From contig CAWIPM010000006.1 of the NCBI GenBank assembly GCA_963838035.1, positions 1 to 64,000 of the forward strand: a stretch of DNA of 64,000 nucleotides. The letters run 5' to 3'. The translations under genes and the position numbers were made by a program. Below are positions 50,802-59,613 of this stretch, one piece after another; position 1 is the first letter of the stretch; each line of letters begins with the position of its first letter. The DNA comes from CAVVNN01 sp963838035 (GTDB taxonomy: Bacteria; Actinomycetota; Thermoleophilia; Solirubrobacterales; 70-9). Below the pieces are notes generated by a model. The model worked only from the letters and a program-made list of their open reading frames with translations. It was not told the origin of the DNA and ran no database searches.

Positions 50802-51116
50802 ATGCAAAAACGCTCCACAGCTCCGGCTCGGGCCCTGGCAGCGATCGCCCTTGCGGTCGGCTTCGTCGCCGTGGTCGTGGTGATCTCGAGCTCGGGGGGC
50901 GGCTCGGACGGCTCGGGGAGTCACGCGTCGACGTCGAAGGCCACCCACACGGTCAGGCGCCCGAAGACCACTGCCGCCACCTACACCGTCCAGTCCGGCG
51001 ACACGCTCACGTCCATCGCGCACAAGACGGGCATCTCGGTGGTCCGCATCCAGCGGCTGAACCCCGAAGTCGACCCCCAGATTCTGATCGCCGGCGAGAC
51101 GCTGAAGCTGCGCTGA
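50802..51116 (+). CDS. Membrane-anchored LysM protein
   Basis: A 104-residue protein with a basic N-terminus and membrane helix (ALAAIALAVGFVAVVVVISS), a Ser/Gly linker and a C-terminal LysM domain (AATYTVQSGDTLTSIAHKTG, continuing to GETLKLR). LysM binds peptidoglycan. It should sit outside the cytoplasmic membrane, near the D,D-carboxypeptidase encoded next. The stop overlaps a CTG start of that gene. Confidence 0.85.
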   Translation: MQKRSTAPARALAAIALAVGFVAVVVVISSSGGGSDGSGSHASTSKATHTVRRPKTTAATYTVQSGDTLTSIAHKTGISVVRIQRLNPEVDPQILIAGETLKLR

Positions 51117-52175
51117 GCCGCCGGCGCGCCCTCGCCATTCCAATCGCGATAGTGCTGGCGCTCGCCCTGCCGGGGCCGCGTCGCCGCGCTCGCCAATCCG
51201 CCCAAGATCGAGGCCCGCTCCTGGGCTCTGGTCAACGCCAGAACCGGCAAGGTGCTGACCTCGCACGCGGCGTCGCGGCGCCTTCCGATCGCCAGCGCCA
51301 CGAAGCTGATGACCGCATGGGTGGCGCTGCACGAGCTGCCACTCGACCGGATCGTTCGCGCCGTCCGCTACCACCCCACCTACGGCGAGTCGTTGCTCGG
51401 GCTGCGGGTCGGCCAGCGGATCAGCGTGCGCGACCTCCTCTACGGGCTGGTCATGCGCAGCGGCAACGACGCCGCCTACGACCTCGCTCTCGCAGCAGCC
51501 GGGTCCGAGGCGCGGTTCGTGCGCCAGATGAACCGGTGGGCGGTCGCGCTGGGCCTGTCCGACACCCACTACGCGAATCCGATCGGGCTCGACCAGCGCG
51601 GCAACTACTCGAGCGCCCTGGACCTCACCGCGCTCACCCGGCGATTGCTGGCGACCCCGGCCTTCGCCAGGATCGCCGACTCGCGCCGGGCGGTCCTGCG
51701 CAGCGTCCGTCCGCGGCGGCGGATCTCCTCGATCAACGAGCTGCTGCAGATGGCGCCCTGGGTGAACGGCGTCAAGACCGGCCACACCCTCCGCGCCCGC
51801 TTCGTGCTGGTCGGCTCCGGCCGGCGCAAGGGAGTGGAGCTGATCTCCGCGGTGGTCGGCGAGCCGACCGACGAAGACCGCTTCGGCGACGACCTCCGCC
51901 TCCTCGAGTACGGCTTCTCCCTGTACCCGAGGCCGACGCCGATCCGCGCCGGACAGCCGCTCCCGGTTCCGGCGGTCCCGCTGGCGGCGGGCCCGTCCCT
52001 GCACCGCGCGAGCGACCTCGACCGGGCGGGGAGCTTCGCCGGCGACAACGCCATCTTCATCGCCCCGGCCGCGTTCGTGATACTGATTGGCATGGCCTTT
52101 CTGTGGCGCCGCCGGCGTCGCAGGGGCGTGGCGGTCGATCGGATGCAGGTGAGTCCCGAGGAGGGTGGAAGGTGA
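51113..52175 (+). CDS. D-alanyl-D-alanine carboxypeptidase (PBP5/6 type), frameshifted, CTG start
   Basis: A penicillin-binding protein of the S11 family that removes terminal D-Ala from peptidoglycan. Active-site motifs: SATK in IASATKLMTAWVAL, SGN in MRSGNDAAYD and KTG in GVKTGHT. The catalytic domain starts PPKIEARSWALVNARTGKVL. Upstream, in another frame, lies a signal peptide LSRRRALAIPIAIVLALALP starting at CTG 51113 that overlaps the LysM stop; a single-base shift near 51175-51190 separates the two. A C-terminal membrane helix (IFIAPAAFVILIGMAFLW) anchors it. Without the fix, an intact frame begins only at the GTG at 51252. Confidence 0.82.
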
Positions 52176-52206
52176 GCCAGCAAGATCGAGGCGGGGAGCT
52201 TTTCGA

Positions 52207-53163
52207 ATGATTCTCACGGTCACCCTCAACGCGGCGATCGACCGCACCGTGGCGGTGCCGAGCTTCCACCTCGGGCATCGTCACCGCGCGGTGGAGAGCC
52301 GCACCGTCGCGGGCGGGAAGGGCATCAACGTGGCGCGGGCGCTGAGCCTGCTCGGGCGCCCGGTGATCGCCACCGGCTTCGCCGGCGGCCCGACCGGCGT
52401 ACGCGTGCTGGAGGAGCTGCGCGAGGAGTCGATCCCCACCGATTTCACCAGGATCGCCGGCGAGACCCGGATCAACCTCGCCGTGGTCGACCCCACCTCC
52501 AACGAGCAGACCGAGATCAACGAGCGCGGCCCGGCGGTCAGCCCCGAGGAGGTCGAGGCGCTCGTCAAGCGAGTCGAATACCTGGCGACCGGCGCGAAGA
52601 TCTGCGTCCTGGCGGGAACGCTTCCTCCCGGCGCCGGCGACGACCTCTATGCCCGCCTCGTCAAGGACCTCTGTGCGCGCGGGGTCACCGTCGTCCTCGA
52701 CGCCGAGGGCGAGGCGATGCTCGCCGGGCTGCGTGCCGGCGTATCCGTGGTCACGCCCAACGAGCTCGAGGCGGAGGAGCTGGTCGGCCAGGAGTTCGCC
52801 GACCGCAGCGACCTCGCCCATGGCCTCTCCGAGCTGATCCGGCTCGGCGCCGGAGAGGCTGTCATCACACGTTCCGACGGCTGCCTCGCCGCCGTCGACG
52901 ACGGCGGCGAGCGCCGCTTCCTCGAGGTTCGCACCGAGCCCCTCGACCCGGTCTCGACGGTCGGCTCCGGCGATGCTTTTCTCGCCGGCTACGTCGCCGC
53001 GCGCTACGAAGACCGGCCCGCCGGCGAGTGCCTCGCCTACGGGGTTGCCTGCGGGGCGGAGTCGACCCAGCACTTCGGCGCGGGCTCGGTCGACCGCAAC
53101 CAGGTCGAGCGACTGCTCGGTGAGGTCGCGGTACACGACCTGGAGGTCCCCGCCGAAGTGTAG
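52207..53163 (+). CDS. PfkB-family sugar kinase (1-phosphofructokinase-like)
   Basis: A 318-residue PfkB kinase. It begins ILTVTLNAAIDRTVAVPSFH and has the GGKGINVARALSLLGRP motif, ATGAKICVLAGTLPPGAGDD, and the catalytic/anion-hole TVGSGDAFLAGYVAARYED. Closest in pattern to FruK/LacC, which phosphorylate fructose 1-phosphate or tagatose 6-phosphate; the true substrate is uncertain because no PTS genes lie nearby. Confidence 0.88.
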   Translation: MILTVTLNAAIDRTVAVPSFHLGHRHRAVESRTVAGGKGINVARALSLLGRPVIATGFAGGPTGVRVLEELREESIPTDFTRIAGETRINLAVVDPTSNEQTEINERGPAVSPEEVEALVKRVEYLATGAKICVLAGTLPPGAGDDLYARLVKDLCARGVTVVLDAEGEAMLAGLRAGVSVVTPNELEAEELVGQEFADRSDLAHGLSELIRLGAGEAVITRSDGCLAAVDDGGERRFLEVRTEPLDPVSTVGSGDAFLAGYVAARYEDRPAGECLAYGVACGAESTQHFGAGSVDRNQVERLLGEVAVHDLEVPAEV

Positions 53164-53195
53164 GCTGGCTACTCAACGCCACCCCTGGAGGACCA

Positions 53196-54401
53196 ATGGA
53201 GATCGACATCGGTCGAGGCAAGAAGGGGCGGCGCGCCTACGGATTCGACGACATCGCGATCGTCCCGTCGCGCCGCACCCGCGATCCCGACGACATAGAC
53301 ATCAGCTGGACCCTCGGCCCCTATCGGTTCGCCCTGCCCCTGGTGGCGTCGGCGATGGACGGGGTGGTCAGCCCCGACACCGCTGCGCTCGTCAGCGAGG
53401 TCGGCGGGCTGGGTGTGCTCAACCTCGAGGGCATCTGGACCCGTTACGAGAACGCCGACGAGCAGCTCGAGAAGATCGCCGCTGCGCCCAAGCACCTGGC
53501 AACGCGGATCATGCAGGAGATCTACGACGAGCCGGTCAAGCCCGAGCTGATCGGGCAGCGGGTGGCGGAGATCAAGGAGCGGGGCGCCGTAGCCTGTGGC
53601 TCGCTGACTCCGCAGAGGGTGCGCGAGCATTACGAGGTCGCGGTCGAGGCCGGTCTCGACATACTCGTCATCCAGGGAACGGTGATCTCCGCCGAACACG
53701 TCTCGACCACGGTCGAGCCGCTCAACCTGAAGGAGTTCATCGCCGAGGTTCCGGTTCCGACCATCGTCGGCGGCTGCGCCTCCTACTCGACCGGGCTGCA
53801 CCTGATGCGGACCGGCGCGGTCGGCGTCCTGGTCGGGGTCGGCCCCGGCGCCGCCTGCACGACCCGCGGGGTGCTCGGGATCGGCGTCCCGCAGGCGACC
53901 GCGATCGCCGATGTCGCCGCCGCCCGCGCCCAGCACATGCTGGAGACGGGCGAGTACGTGAACGTCATCGCCGACGGCGGGATGCGGACCGGGGGCGACG
54001 TCTCCAAGGCGATCGCCTGCGGCGCCGACTCGGTGATGGTCGGCTCGCCGCTGGCCCGCGCCAAAGAGGCCCCCGGGCGAGGGTTCCACTGGGGGATGGC
54101 CACGTTCCACCCCTCGCTTCCCCGCGGCACCCGGGTCTCGACCGCGCAGGACGGGACGCTGGAGGAGATCCTCCTCGGCCCCGCCCAGGAGAACGACGGC
54201 ACCTTCAACCTGATGGGGGCGCTGAAAACCTCGATGGCCACCTGCGGCTACGAGGACATCCGCTCCTTCCAACGGGCCGAGGTGATGGTCGCCCCGGCGC
54301 TGATGAGCGAGGGCAAGAAGCTCCAGAACGAGCAGTCCGTCGGCATGGGGTCGAACGGCAGGGCGGCGGTCTCCGCCGGTGTTGGAGTCGCCGACGATTG
54401 A
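53196..54401 (+). CDS. guaB3: GuaB3-type IMP dehydrogenase homologue
   Basis: A 401-residue IMPDH/GMPR-family protein without CBS domains, matching the GuaB3 subgroup found with guaA in actinobacteria. Features: YGFDDIAIVPSRRTRDPDDI, LPLVASAMDGVVSPDTAALV, the loop VGVGPGAACTTRGVLGIGVP with the catalytic-position Cys, and VIADGGMRTGGDVSKAIACG. Whether it oxidises IMP is inferred. It overlaps guaA by 23 bp. Confidence 0.9.
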   Translation: MEIDIGRGKKGRRAYGFDDIAIVPSRRTRDPDDIDISWTLGPYRFALPLVASAMDGVVSPDTAALVSEVGGLGVLNLEGIWTRYENADEQLEKIAAAPKHLATRIMQEIYDEPVKPELIGQRVAEIKERGAVACGSLTPQRVREHYEVAVEAGLDILVIQGTVISAEHVSTTVEPLNLKEFIAEVPVPTIVGGCASYSTGLHLMRTGAVGVLVGVGPGAACTTRGVLGIGVPQATAIADVAAARAQHMLETGEYVNVIADGGMRTGGDVSKAIACGADSVMVGSPLARAKEAPGRGFHWGMATFHPSLPRGTRVSTAQDGTLEEILLGPAQENDGTFNLMGALKTSMATCGYEDIRSFQRAEVMVAPALMSEGKKLQNEQSVGMGSNGRAAVSAGVGVADD

Positions 54402-55965
54402 GGCCGGCGCCGTGGCGGCGCCGGCCCAAGCCTCCGAGGAGGTGCTGGTCCTCGACTTCGGAGGGCAGTACTCCCAACTGATCGCGCGGCGGATCCGCGA
54501 GTGCGGGGTCTTCGCCGAGCTGCTGCCGGCGACCACTTCGGTGGAGAAGATCCGGGAGCGGGCGCCGAAGGCGCTCGTCCTCTCGGGCGGGCCCGCCTCG
54601 GTGTATGAGCCGGGAGCGCCCGCCTTCCCGACCCAGCTGCTCGACCTCGGGATGCCGATGCTCGGCATCTGTTACGGGATGCAGGCGATGGTCCAGGCGC
54701 TCGGCGGCCGGGTCGAGGGGGCCGAGGCGGGGGAGTTCGGGCGCACCGAGCTGGTCCTGCGCGACGGCGGCGGGCGGCTGCTCGGCGGGCTGCCGGTGGA
54801 GCAGAGCTGCTGGATGAGCCACCGTGACGCGGTCTTCGAGCCTCCCGAGGGATTCGTGCCCCTCGCCTCCAGCCCCGGCTCGCCGGTCGCCGCCTGCGAG
54901 ATGCCCGATCGCGGGCTCTATGGGATCCAGTTCCACCCCGAGGTCGTCCACACTCCCTACGGGACCGAGATCCTCACCCGCTTCCTGCGCGACGTCGCCG
55001 GCTGCGAGCAGCAGTGGTCGCCGCAGTCGGTGATCGCCGAGCAGGTGGCGAAGATCCAGGCCCAGGTTGGAGAGGGCCGCGTGATCTGCGGCCTCTCCGG
55101 AGGGGTCGACTCCTCGGTCGCCGCGCTGCTGGTCCACCGGGCGGTGGGGGAGAGGTTGACCTGTGTCTTCGTCGACCACGGCCTGATGCGACTCAATGAG
55201 GCCGCGCAGGTGGTCGAGGCGTTTGGCCAATTCGGCATCCCGCTCGTCCACGTCGACGCCGAAGAGCGCTTCCTGGCGAAGCTGGCCGGAGTCGAGGACC
55301 CCGAGCGCAAGCGCAAGATCATCGGCGAGGAGTTCATCCGCGTCTTCGAGGAGGAGGCGGAGAAGCTGGACGATGTCGGTTATCTGGTCCAGGGCACCCT
55401 CTACTCCGACGTGATCGAGTCCGGCGGTAGCGACGGCTCCGAGACGATCAAGTCCCACCACAACGTCGGCGGCCTGCCCGACGAGTTCGACTTCGACCTC
55501 GTCGAGCCGCTGAGGATGCTGTTCAAGGACGAGGTCCGCGCCGTCGGCGCCGAGCTGGGGCTCCCGGAGCGGATGGTCTGGCGCCAGCCCTTCCCCGGTC
55601 CCGGCCTGGCGATCCGCATCGTCGGTGGCGAGGTCACCAGGGAGCGGCTCGACATCCTGCGGGCGGCTGACGCGATCCTGCAGGAGGAGATCCGCGCCGC
55701 CGAGCTCTACCGCCAGCTCTGGCAGTCGTTCTGCGTCCTTCCCGTCGTGCGCTCGGTCGGCGTCCAGGGAGACGGCCGCACCTACGCCTACCCGATCGTG
55801 ATCCGCGCGGTCACCTCCGACGATGCGATGACCGCCGACTGGGCCCGCCTCCCCTACGACCTGCTGGAGCGCGTCTCCAACCGGATCATCAACGAGATCC
55901 GCGACGTCAACCGCGTCGCTCTGGACATCTCCTCGAAGCCACCGGCCACGATCGAGTGGGAGTAG
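54379..55965 (+). CDS. guaA: GMP synthase (glutamine-hydrolysing)
   Basis: A 528-residue GuaA converting XMP to GMP. The glutaminase domain has VLDFGGQYSQLIARRIRECG, the nucleophile in MLGICYGMQAMVQALGG and the His-Glu of YGIQFHPEVVHTPYG. The ATP-pyrophosphatase domain has VICGLSGGVDSSVAALLVHR (P-loop). The dimerisation end is RVALDISSKPPATIEWE. The GTG start lies inside guaB3. Full length and intact. Confidence 0.96.
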   Translation: MLESPTIEAGAVAAPAQASEEVLVLDFGGQYSQLIARRIRECGVFAELLPATTSVEKIRERAPKALVLSGGPASVYEPGAPAFPTQLLDLGMPMLGICYGMQAMVQALGGRVEGAEAGEFGRTELVLRDGGGRLLGGLPVEQSCWMSHRDAVFEPPEGFVPLASSPGSPVAACEMPDRGLYGIQFHPEVVHTPYGTEILTRFLRDVAGCEQQWSPQSVIAEQVAKIQAQVGEGRVICGLSGGVDSSVAALLVHRAVGERLTCVFVDHGLMRLNEAAQVVEAFGQFGIPLVHVDAEERFLAKLAGVEDPERKRKIIGEEFIRVFEEEAEKLDDVGYLVQGTLYSDVIESGGSDGSETIKSHHNVGGLPDEFDFDLVEPLRMLFKDEVRAVGAELGLPERMVWRQPFPGPGLAIRIVGGEVTRERLDILRAADAILQEEIRAAELYRQLWQSFCVLPVVRSVGVQGDGRTYAYPIVIRAVTSDDAMTADWARLPYDLLERVSNRIINEIRDVNRVALDISSKPPATIEWE

Positions 55966-55986
55966 GCAAGAGCTTCGCGGGTGAGT

Positions 55987-56679
55987 CTAATCCTGGAGCA
56001 GCTTCGGGAGGTCGTGAACGATCTGGCCCGGCTGGAAGTTCTCCGGGTAGATCGTCGTCAACCTCCCGCTGGCGCCAATCCCGTAGATGAGCGCCGAGTG
56101 GGCGACCAATTCGGGGTTGACGGAGTCGGGGGTCGAGCCGACGTTCCACGCCTTCCAGACACGACTGAGCTGGGTAGCGCTGCCGATCAGGTACTTCATC
56201 CTTCCCGTCATTCGATGCGCAGTCAGGAACTGGGCGACCGCTTCGGGGGTGTCGTGGTGGGGATCGACAGAGACTGCGACGATCTGGAGCTGCTTGCTAC
56301 GGTCCGGCCCGAGCTTTTCGAGGGTGTCGCGGAGCGCGGCGGTCATTAGCGGGCAAACGTCGGGGCAATGCGTGTAGAGGAAGGTGACGAAGACCGCTTT
56401 GCCGCGATAGTCGGCGAGGTTAATCCGTTCCCCGAGGTAGTTGCGCAGGTTTCCCACCGACGGTGCGGGCTTGCGCGGGGAGACCAGCTCGCCGTCGAAG
56501 CCAGTCACCGATTCGCTGTGCACGTTGCCGGGAAGCGCTGGCGAGGAGTGGTTATTGACAAGCAGGACCGTCACGCTCGCAACGACGGCCGCGATCGCGA
56601 TGAGCGGAAAGAACACGGACAGGGGAACGCCCCTGTGCCCCTCAGAGCGATCCGGCGGGTTTGAGCCGCCGCCAGTCAT
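55987..56679 (-). CDS. SCO1/SenC copper chaperone
   Basis: A 230-residue membrane-anchored thioredoxin-fold protein. A single N-terminal helix (PLIAIAAVVASVTVLLV) precedes the SCO copper site: TFLYTHCPDVCPLMTAALRD (CxxxC) and the distal His in NPELVAHSALIYGI. SCO proteins deliver copper to the CuA site of cytochrome c oxidase or act as thiol switches. It is divergent from the small membrane gene at 56820 and belongs to the copper cluster. Confidence 0.9.
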   Translation of the reverse strand: MTGGGSNPPDRSEGHRGVPLSVFFPLIAIAAVVASVTVLLVNNHSSPALPGNVHSESVTGFDGELVSPRKPAPSVGNLRNYLGERINLADYRGKAVFVTFLYTHCPDVCPLMTAALRDTLEKLGPDRSKQLQIVAVSVDPHHDTPEAVAQFLTAHRMTGRMKYLIGSATQLSRVWKAWNVGSTPDSVNPELVAHSALIYGIGASGRLTTIYPENFQPGQIVHDLPKLLQD

Positions 56680-56794
56680 TTCGCGCCCTGTGCAGTCAGT
56701 CGTGGCATCTCCATCGCCGCCCGTCGATGCTATCGCCCAGCTTCATCGCGCCTGCCACGTCCCGGATCGGGCGCGCTTTGAGGTCGTGCTGGTT

Positions 56795-56809
56795 GACTAT
56801 GGAATAGTC
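56795..56809 (+). promoter_or_regulatory. Palindrome before the copper cluster
   Basis: GACTAT-GGA-ATAGTC is a perfect 6-3-6 inverted repeat in the divergent region between the SCO gene and the small membrane protein, 10 bp before the ATG at 56820. TTGACT overlaps its left arm and may be a -35 element. The form recalls BlaI/CopY-family operators, some of which answer to copper; this assignment is inference. Confidence 0.5.
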
Positions 56810-56819
56810 TGTTTCGGCA

Positions 56820-57149
56820 ATGCGTCTCGCGGGTCGTTTTACAGCTGGGATGGCCCTGGTGATAACGATCACCTGGGCCTTGACTCTCGCCGTATTCGGC
56901 TCAACCGATGTTCTGCTTTTCTTGGCCCCCGTTCTGTTGCTGGTCGCGCCGCTCGTCACCGGCCGCTATCTGGGGGAGGAGCTGATCGCGAAGCTCGTGC
57001 GCGAGCGCCCTCGCAAGTCGCGCGACGGGTCCGCGTTGGTGGCGCCGGTCCCGCGCGCCCAAGCGATCTGGCTCCCCCGCGGCACTCGGTTGCTCGCCTT
57101 CTCGCTGGCGAAGCGGCCACCTCCCGCGCGCCTGCTGACGCTGCCCTAA
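56820..57149 (+). CDS. Small membrane protein, copper-cluster family (copy 2)
   Basis: A 109-residue protein with two hydrophobic segments (AGMALVITITWALTLAVFG, LLFLAPVLLLVAPLV) followed by TGRYLGEELIAKLVRERP, a basic Arg/Lys-rich tail, and GTRLLAFSLAKRPPPARLL at the end. Shares the GxYxGExxxxxL motif and the RPPP end with the proteins at 22189-22443 and 59610-59939. The basic part should face the cytoplasm. Precedes the His-rich protein gene by 55 bp. Confidence 0.7.
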   Translation: MRLAGRFTAGMALVITITWALTLAVFGSTDVLLFLAPVLLLVAPLVTGRYLGEELIAKLVRERPRKSRDGSALVAPVPRAQAIWLPRGTRLLAFSLAKRPPPARLLTLP

Positions 57150-57204
57150 GCGCAGGCGCCGAGTTGTCCATCGGTTGCCGTGCGCGCGACCGAAAGGACA
57201 CCCC

Positions 57205-57885
57205 GTGCGAAAGCACCTGGCGACGCTTGTCGCTTTCACAACACTCTTCACAGCGATTTCCGTCGCGCCCGCTTTCGGGCACGAAGGCAATCCCGATTAT
57301 CGCTCGGTGATCGACAGAGTGACGCCAAAGGTTCCCGGCGTCAGCTTCGAAGTCCTCTCCTACGACAGCTATTTCCAGCTGCTCGACCGGCACGGCCACG
57401 AAGTGGTGATCTACGGCTACGAGCACGAGCCCTACGCGCGGGTGCTCAGGGACGGCACCGTGCAGGTCAACGAGCGCTCACCGGCTCTGTACCTAAACCA
57501 GACTTTCTTCCCCACAACTCAGGTTCCGTCTAACGCCGACCCGAGCGCGCCGCCCATGTGGAAGACGGTCGATCACTCTGGCACCTTCCTCTGGCACGAC
57601 CATCGGATGCACTACACATCGACGTCGACCCCGCCTCAGGTCACCGACGCGAGTCGTACAACGAAGATCTTCGATTACACGATCCCTCTACGGATCGACG
57701 GCCGAACGGGGGCAATCGATGGGACCCTGTACTGGGTCGGCCCGGCCGATACCTCAAAGCTGCCGTTCATCGTCATCGGCATCGTGGTCCTGCTTGGGGG
57801 TGGGGCGCTCGTGCTCTTCCTGCGCCGCCGACGCCGCAATGGGGGCCGCCCTGGCGATGAGCAGGCGGTAAAGGAGGCCTGGTAG
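57205..57885 (+). CDS. Exported His-rich membrane-anchored protein, copper cluster
   Basis: A 226-residue protein with an export signal (ATLVAFTTLFTAISVAPAFG), a mature extracellular part starting HEGNPDYRSVIDRVTPKVPG, and a C-terminal membrane helix (FIVIGIVVLLGGGALVLFL) followed by RRRRRNGG. Notable is the cluster TFLWHDHRMHYTST, with three His and a Met suited to copper binding. GTG at 57205 follows GAAAGGAC. I know no named family; position before the CopC-CopD gene indicates a periplasm-side copper role. Confidence 0.7.
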   Translation: MRKHLATLVAFTTLFTAISVAPAFGHEGNPDYRSVIDRVTPKVPGVSFEVLSYDSYFQLLDRHGHEVVIYGYEHEPYARVLRDGTVQVNERSPALYLNQTFFPTTQVPSNADPSAPPMWKTVDHSGTFLWHDHRMHYTSTSTPPQVTDASRTTKIFDYTIPLRIDGRTGAIDGTLYWVGPADTSKLPFIVIGIVVLLGGGALVLFLRRRRRNGGRPGDEQAVKEAW

Positions 57886-59613
57886 GTGAGAAGGACGGCC
57901 GCCGCCGCGTTTCTCCTCGTCCTCCTGATGCCGGCGAACGCCCTGGCGCATGCCCAGCTCGAGGGAACCTCACCGCAGCGGGGCGCAATCGTCAAGCGCG
58001 AGCCATCCGCTGTCATATTCCGCTTCGACGAGCCGGTTGAGGGCAACTTCGGGGCCATTCGCGTCTATGACGCCACCGGGTCCAGGGTCGACGAGGGCGA
58101 TGCGTTCCACCCCAATGGGGACGGCCCCCGGCTCGGCGTGCACCTCAAGCCCGGCCTGTCCGATGGCAGCTTCACGGCCACCTACCGGGTCATCTCAGCA
58201 GACGGTCACATCGTCTCCAGCGGATTCGTCTTCTCGATCGGCAAACCAGGTACGGCCCCGAAGCAGACCGTGGCCGAACTCACCGCGGGCTCGGGCAGCG
58301 GACCTGTCACGGAGACCGCCTTCGGCATCGCGCGCGGACTGCAATACGCGGCGACCGCGCTCGGGGTCGGGAGCCTGACCTTTCTCCTGTTGGTCTGGCT
58401 GCCCGCGATTGGGGCGCTCGGACAGGGGGAGGCCTGGATGCGGGCGAGACAAGCCTTCGGATCGCGATTGCGGGTCGTGGCGATACTCGCCGCCGTCCTC
58501 GGAGCGATCAGCGCTGCGGCAGGGGTGGTGATGGAGGCCGCCGAGGCGGCGGGGGTCTCGGGCTTCTCGGCCCTCAAGGAGTCGATCCTCCGTGAGACGC
58601 TGGAAACCAAGTTCGGGAGCATCTGGGGGACCGCCGTTCTCGCCTGGCTCCTTTTCGGCGTAGTCGCGGCGGTCGCACTGCGGGGCGCCGGAAACCGTCG
58701 TCCCGGTCGGCTCGCACTGGCACTTCTCGTCGCGCCGCTCGTCTTCGCCGTTCTCGTGCCCGCTCTCTCGGGGCACGGCAGCACCCAATCGCCGGTGGCG
58801 GTGCTGTTCCCGGTCAACGTCGTGCACGTCGCGGCGATGGCCGTCTGGCTCGGCGGCCTGATGACGTTGCTCTTCGTCGTACCGCGCGGGACGCGCGGGT
58901 TGGAGCCAAGCGACCGAAGCCGAGTGCTGGCGGCGGTCCTCTCCCGCTTCTCGGCGGTCGCGCTGACCTCGGTCGGGGCAATCTTGCTCAGCGGCTTGGT
59001 GCAGGCATATGTCTACGTACGCGTGCTCGAAGCCCTGACCGAAACCGGCTACGGGAGGGCGGTGCTGATCAAGCTCATCCTGCTGACGGCGCTGATCGGA
59101 CTTGGCGCCTACAACCGCCTTCGCTCGGTTCCGCGGCTGAAGCGGATCGCGGCGGGCGGCGACTCGCCGGGTCGCACCGGGGTTGTGCTGCGCCGCGCCC
59201 TGCGCGCAGAGGTCGCATTGCTGGTCATCGTGCTTGGCGTCACCGCGGCGCTGGCCAGCTACGCGCCTCCGATCGTGGCCCAGTCGGGGCCGTTCTCGAC
59301 CGAATCGCAGTTCGGGCCGATCCAGCTGGAGATGACAGTCGAACCCGCGACGGTCGGGGCGAACCAGATTCACGTTTATCTCTTCGACGCCAAGACCGGA
59401 GCTCCATACGCGAAGATCAAACAGTTCTCCGCCACTGCCAGGCTTCCGGATAAGGCGATCTCGCTACCGCTGGAACCACAGCTATCCGGCCCTGGCCATT
59501 ACACGATCCCCGGCGCCCAGCTCACCGCCTCGGGCGAATGGCAGATAGACCTAACGGTGAGGGTCTCGGCATTCACTGAGTACTCGAAGACTGTGGGAGT
59601 CCGGATTCGGTGA
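57886..59613 (+). CDS. CopC-CopD fusion copper-resistance protein (YcnJ-like)
   Basis: A 575-residue fusion. After a signal peptide (AAAAFLLVLLMPANALA) comes a CopC domain with copper-binding N-terminus HAQLEGTSPQRGAIV and SADGHIVSSGFVFSIG. Then comes a CopD membrane domain of about eight helices (LQYAATALGVGSLTFLLLVW, VVHVAAMAVWLGGLMTLLFV, and others) and a C-terminal extracellular beta domain (GPIQLEMTVEPATVGANQIH). Bacillus YcnJ with this architecture imports copper. GTG start right after the stop of the previous gene. Confidence 0.9.
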   Translation: MRRTAAAAFLLVLLMPANALAHAQLEGTSPQRGAIVKREPSAVIFRFDEPVEGNFGAIRVYDATGSRVDEGDAFHPNGDGPRLGVHLKPGLSDGSFTATYRVISADGHIVSSGFVFSIGKPGTAPKQTVAELTAGSGSGPVTETAFGIARGLQYAATALGVGSLTFLLLVWLPAIGALGQGEAWMRARQAFGSRLRVVAILAAVLGAISAAAGVVMEAAEAAGVSGFSALKESILRETLETKFGSIWGTAVLAWLLFGVVAAVALRGAGNRRPGRLALALLVAPLVFAVLVPALSGHGSTQSPVAVLFPVNVVHVAAMAVWLGGLMTLLFVVPRGTRGLEPSDRSRVLAAVLSRFSAVALTSVGAILLSGLVQAYVYVRVLEALTETGYGRAVLIKLILLTALIGLGAYNRLRSVPRLKRIAAGGDSPGRTGVVLRRALRAEVALLVIVLGVTAALASYAPPIVAQSGPFSTESQFGPIQLEMTVEPATVGANQIHVYLFDAKTGAPYAKIKQFSATARLPDKAISLPLEPQLSGPGHYTIPGAQLTASGEWQIDLTVRVSAFTEYSKTVGVRIR

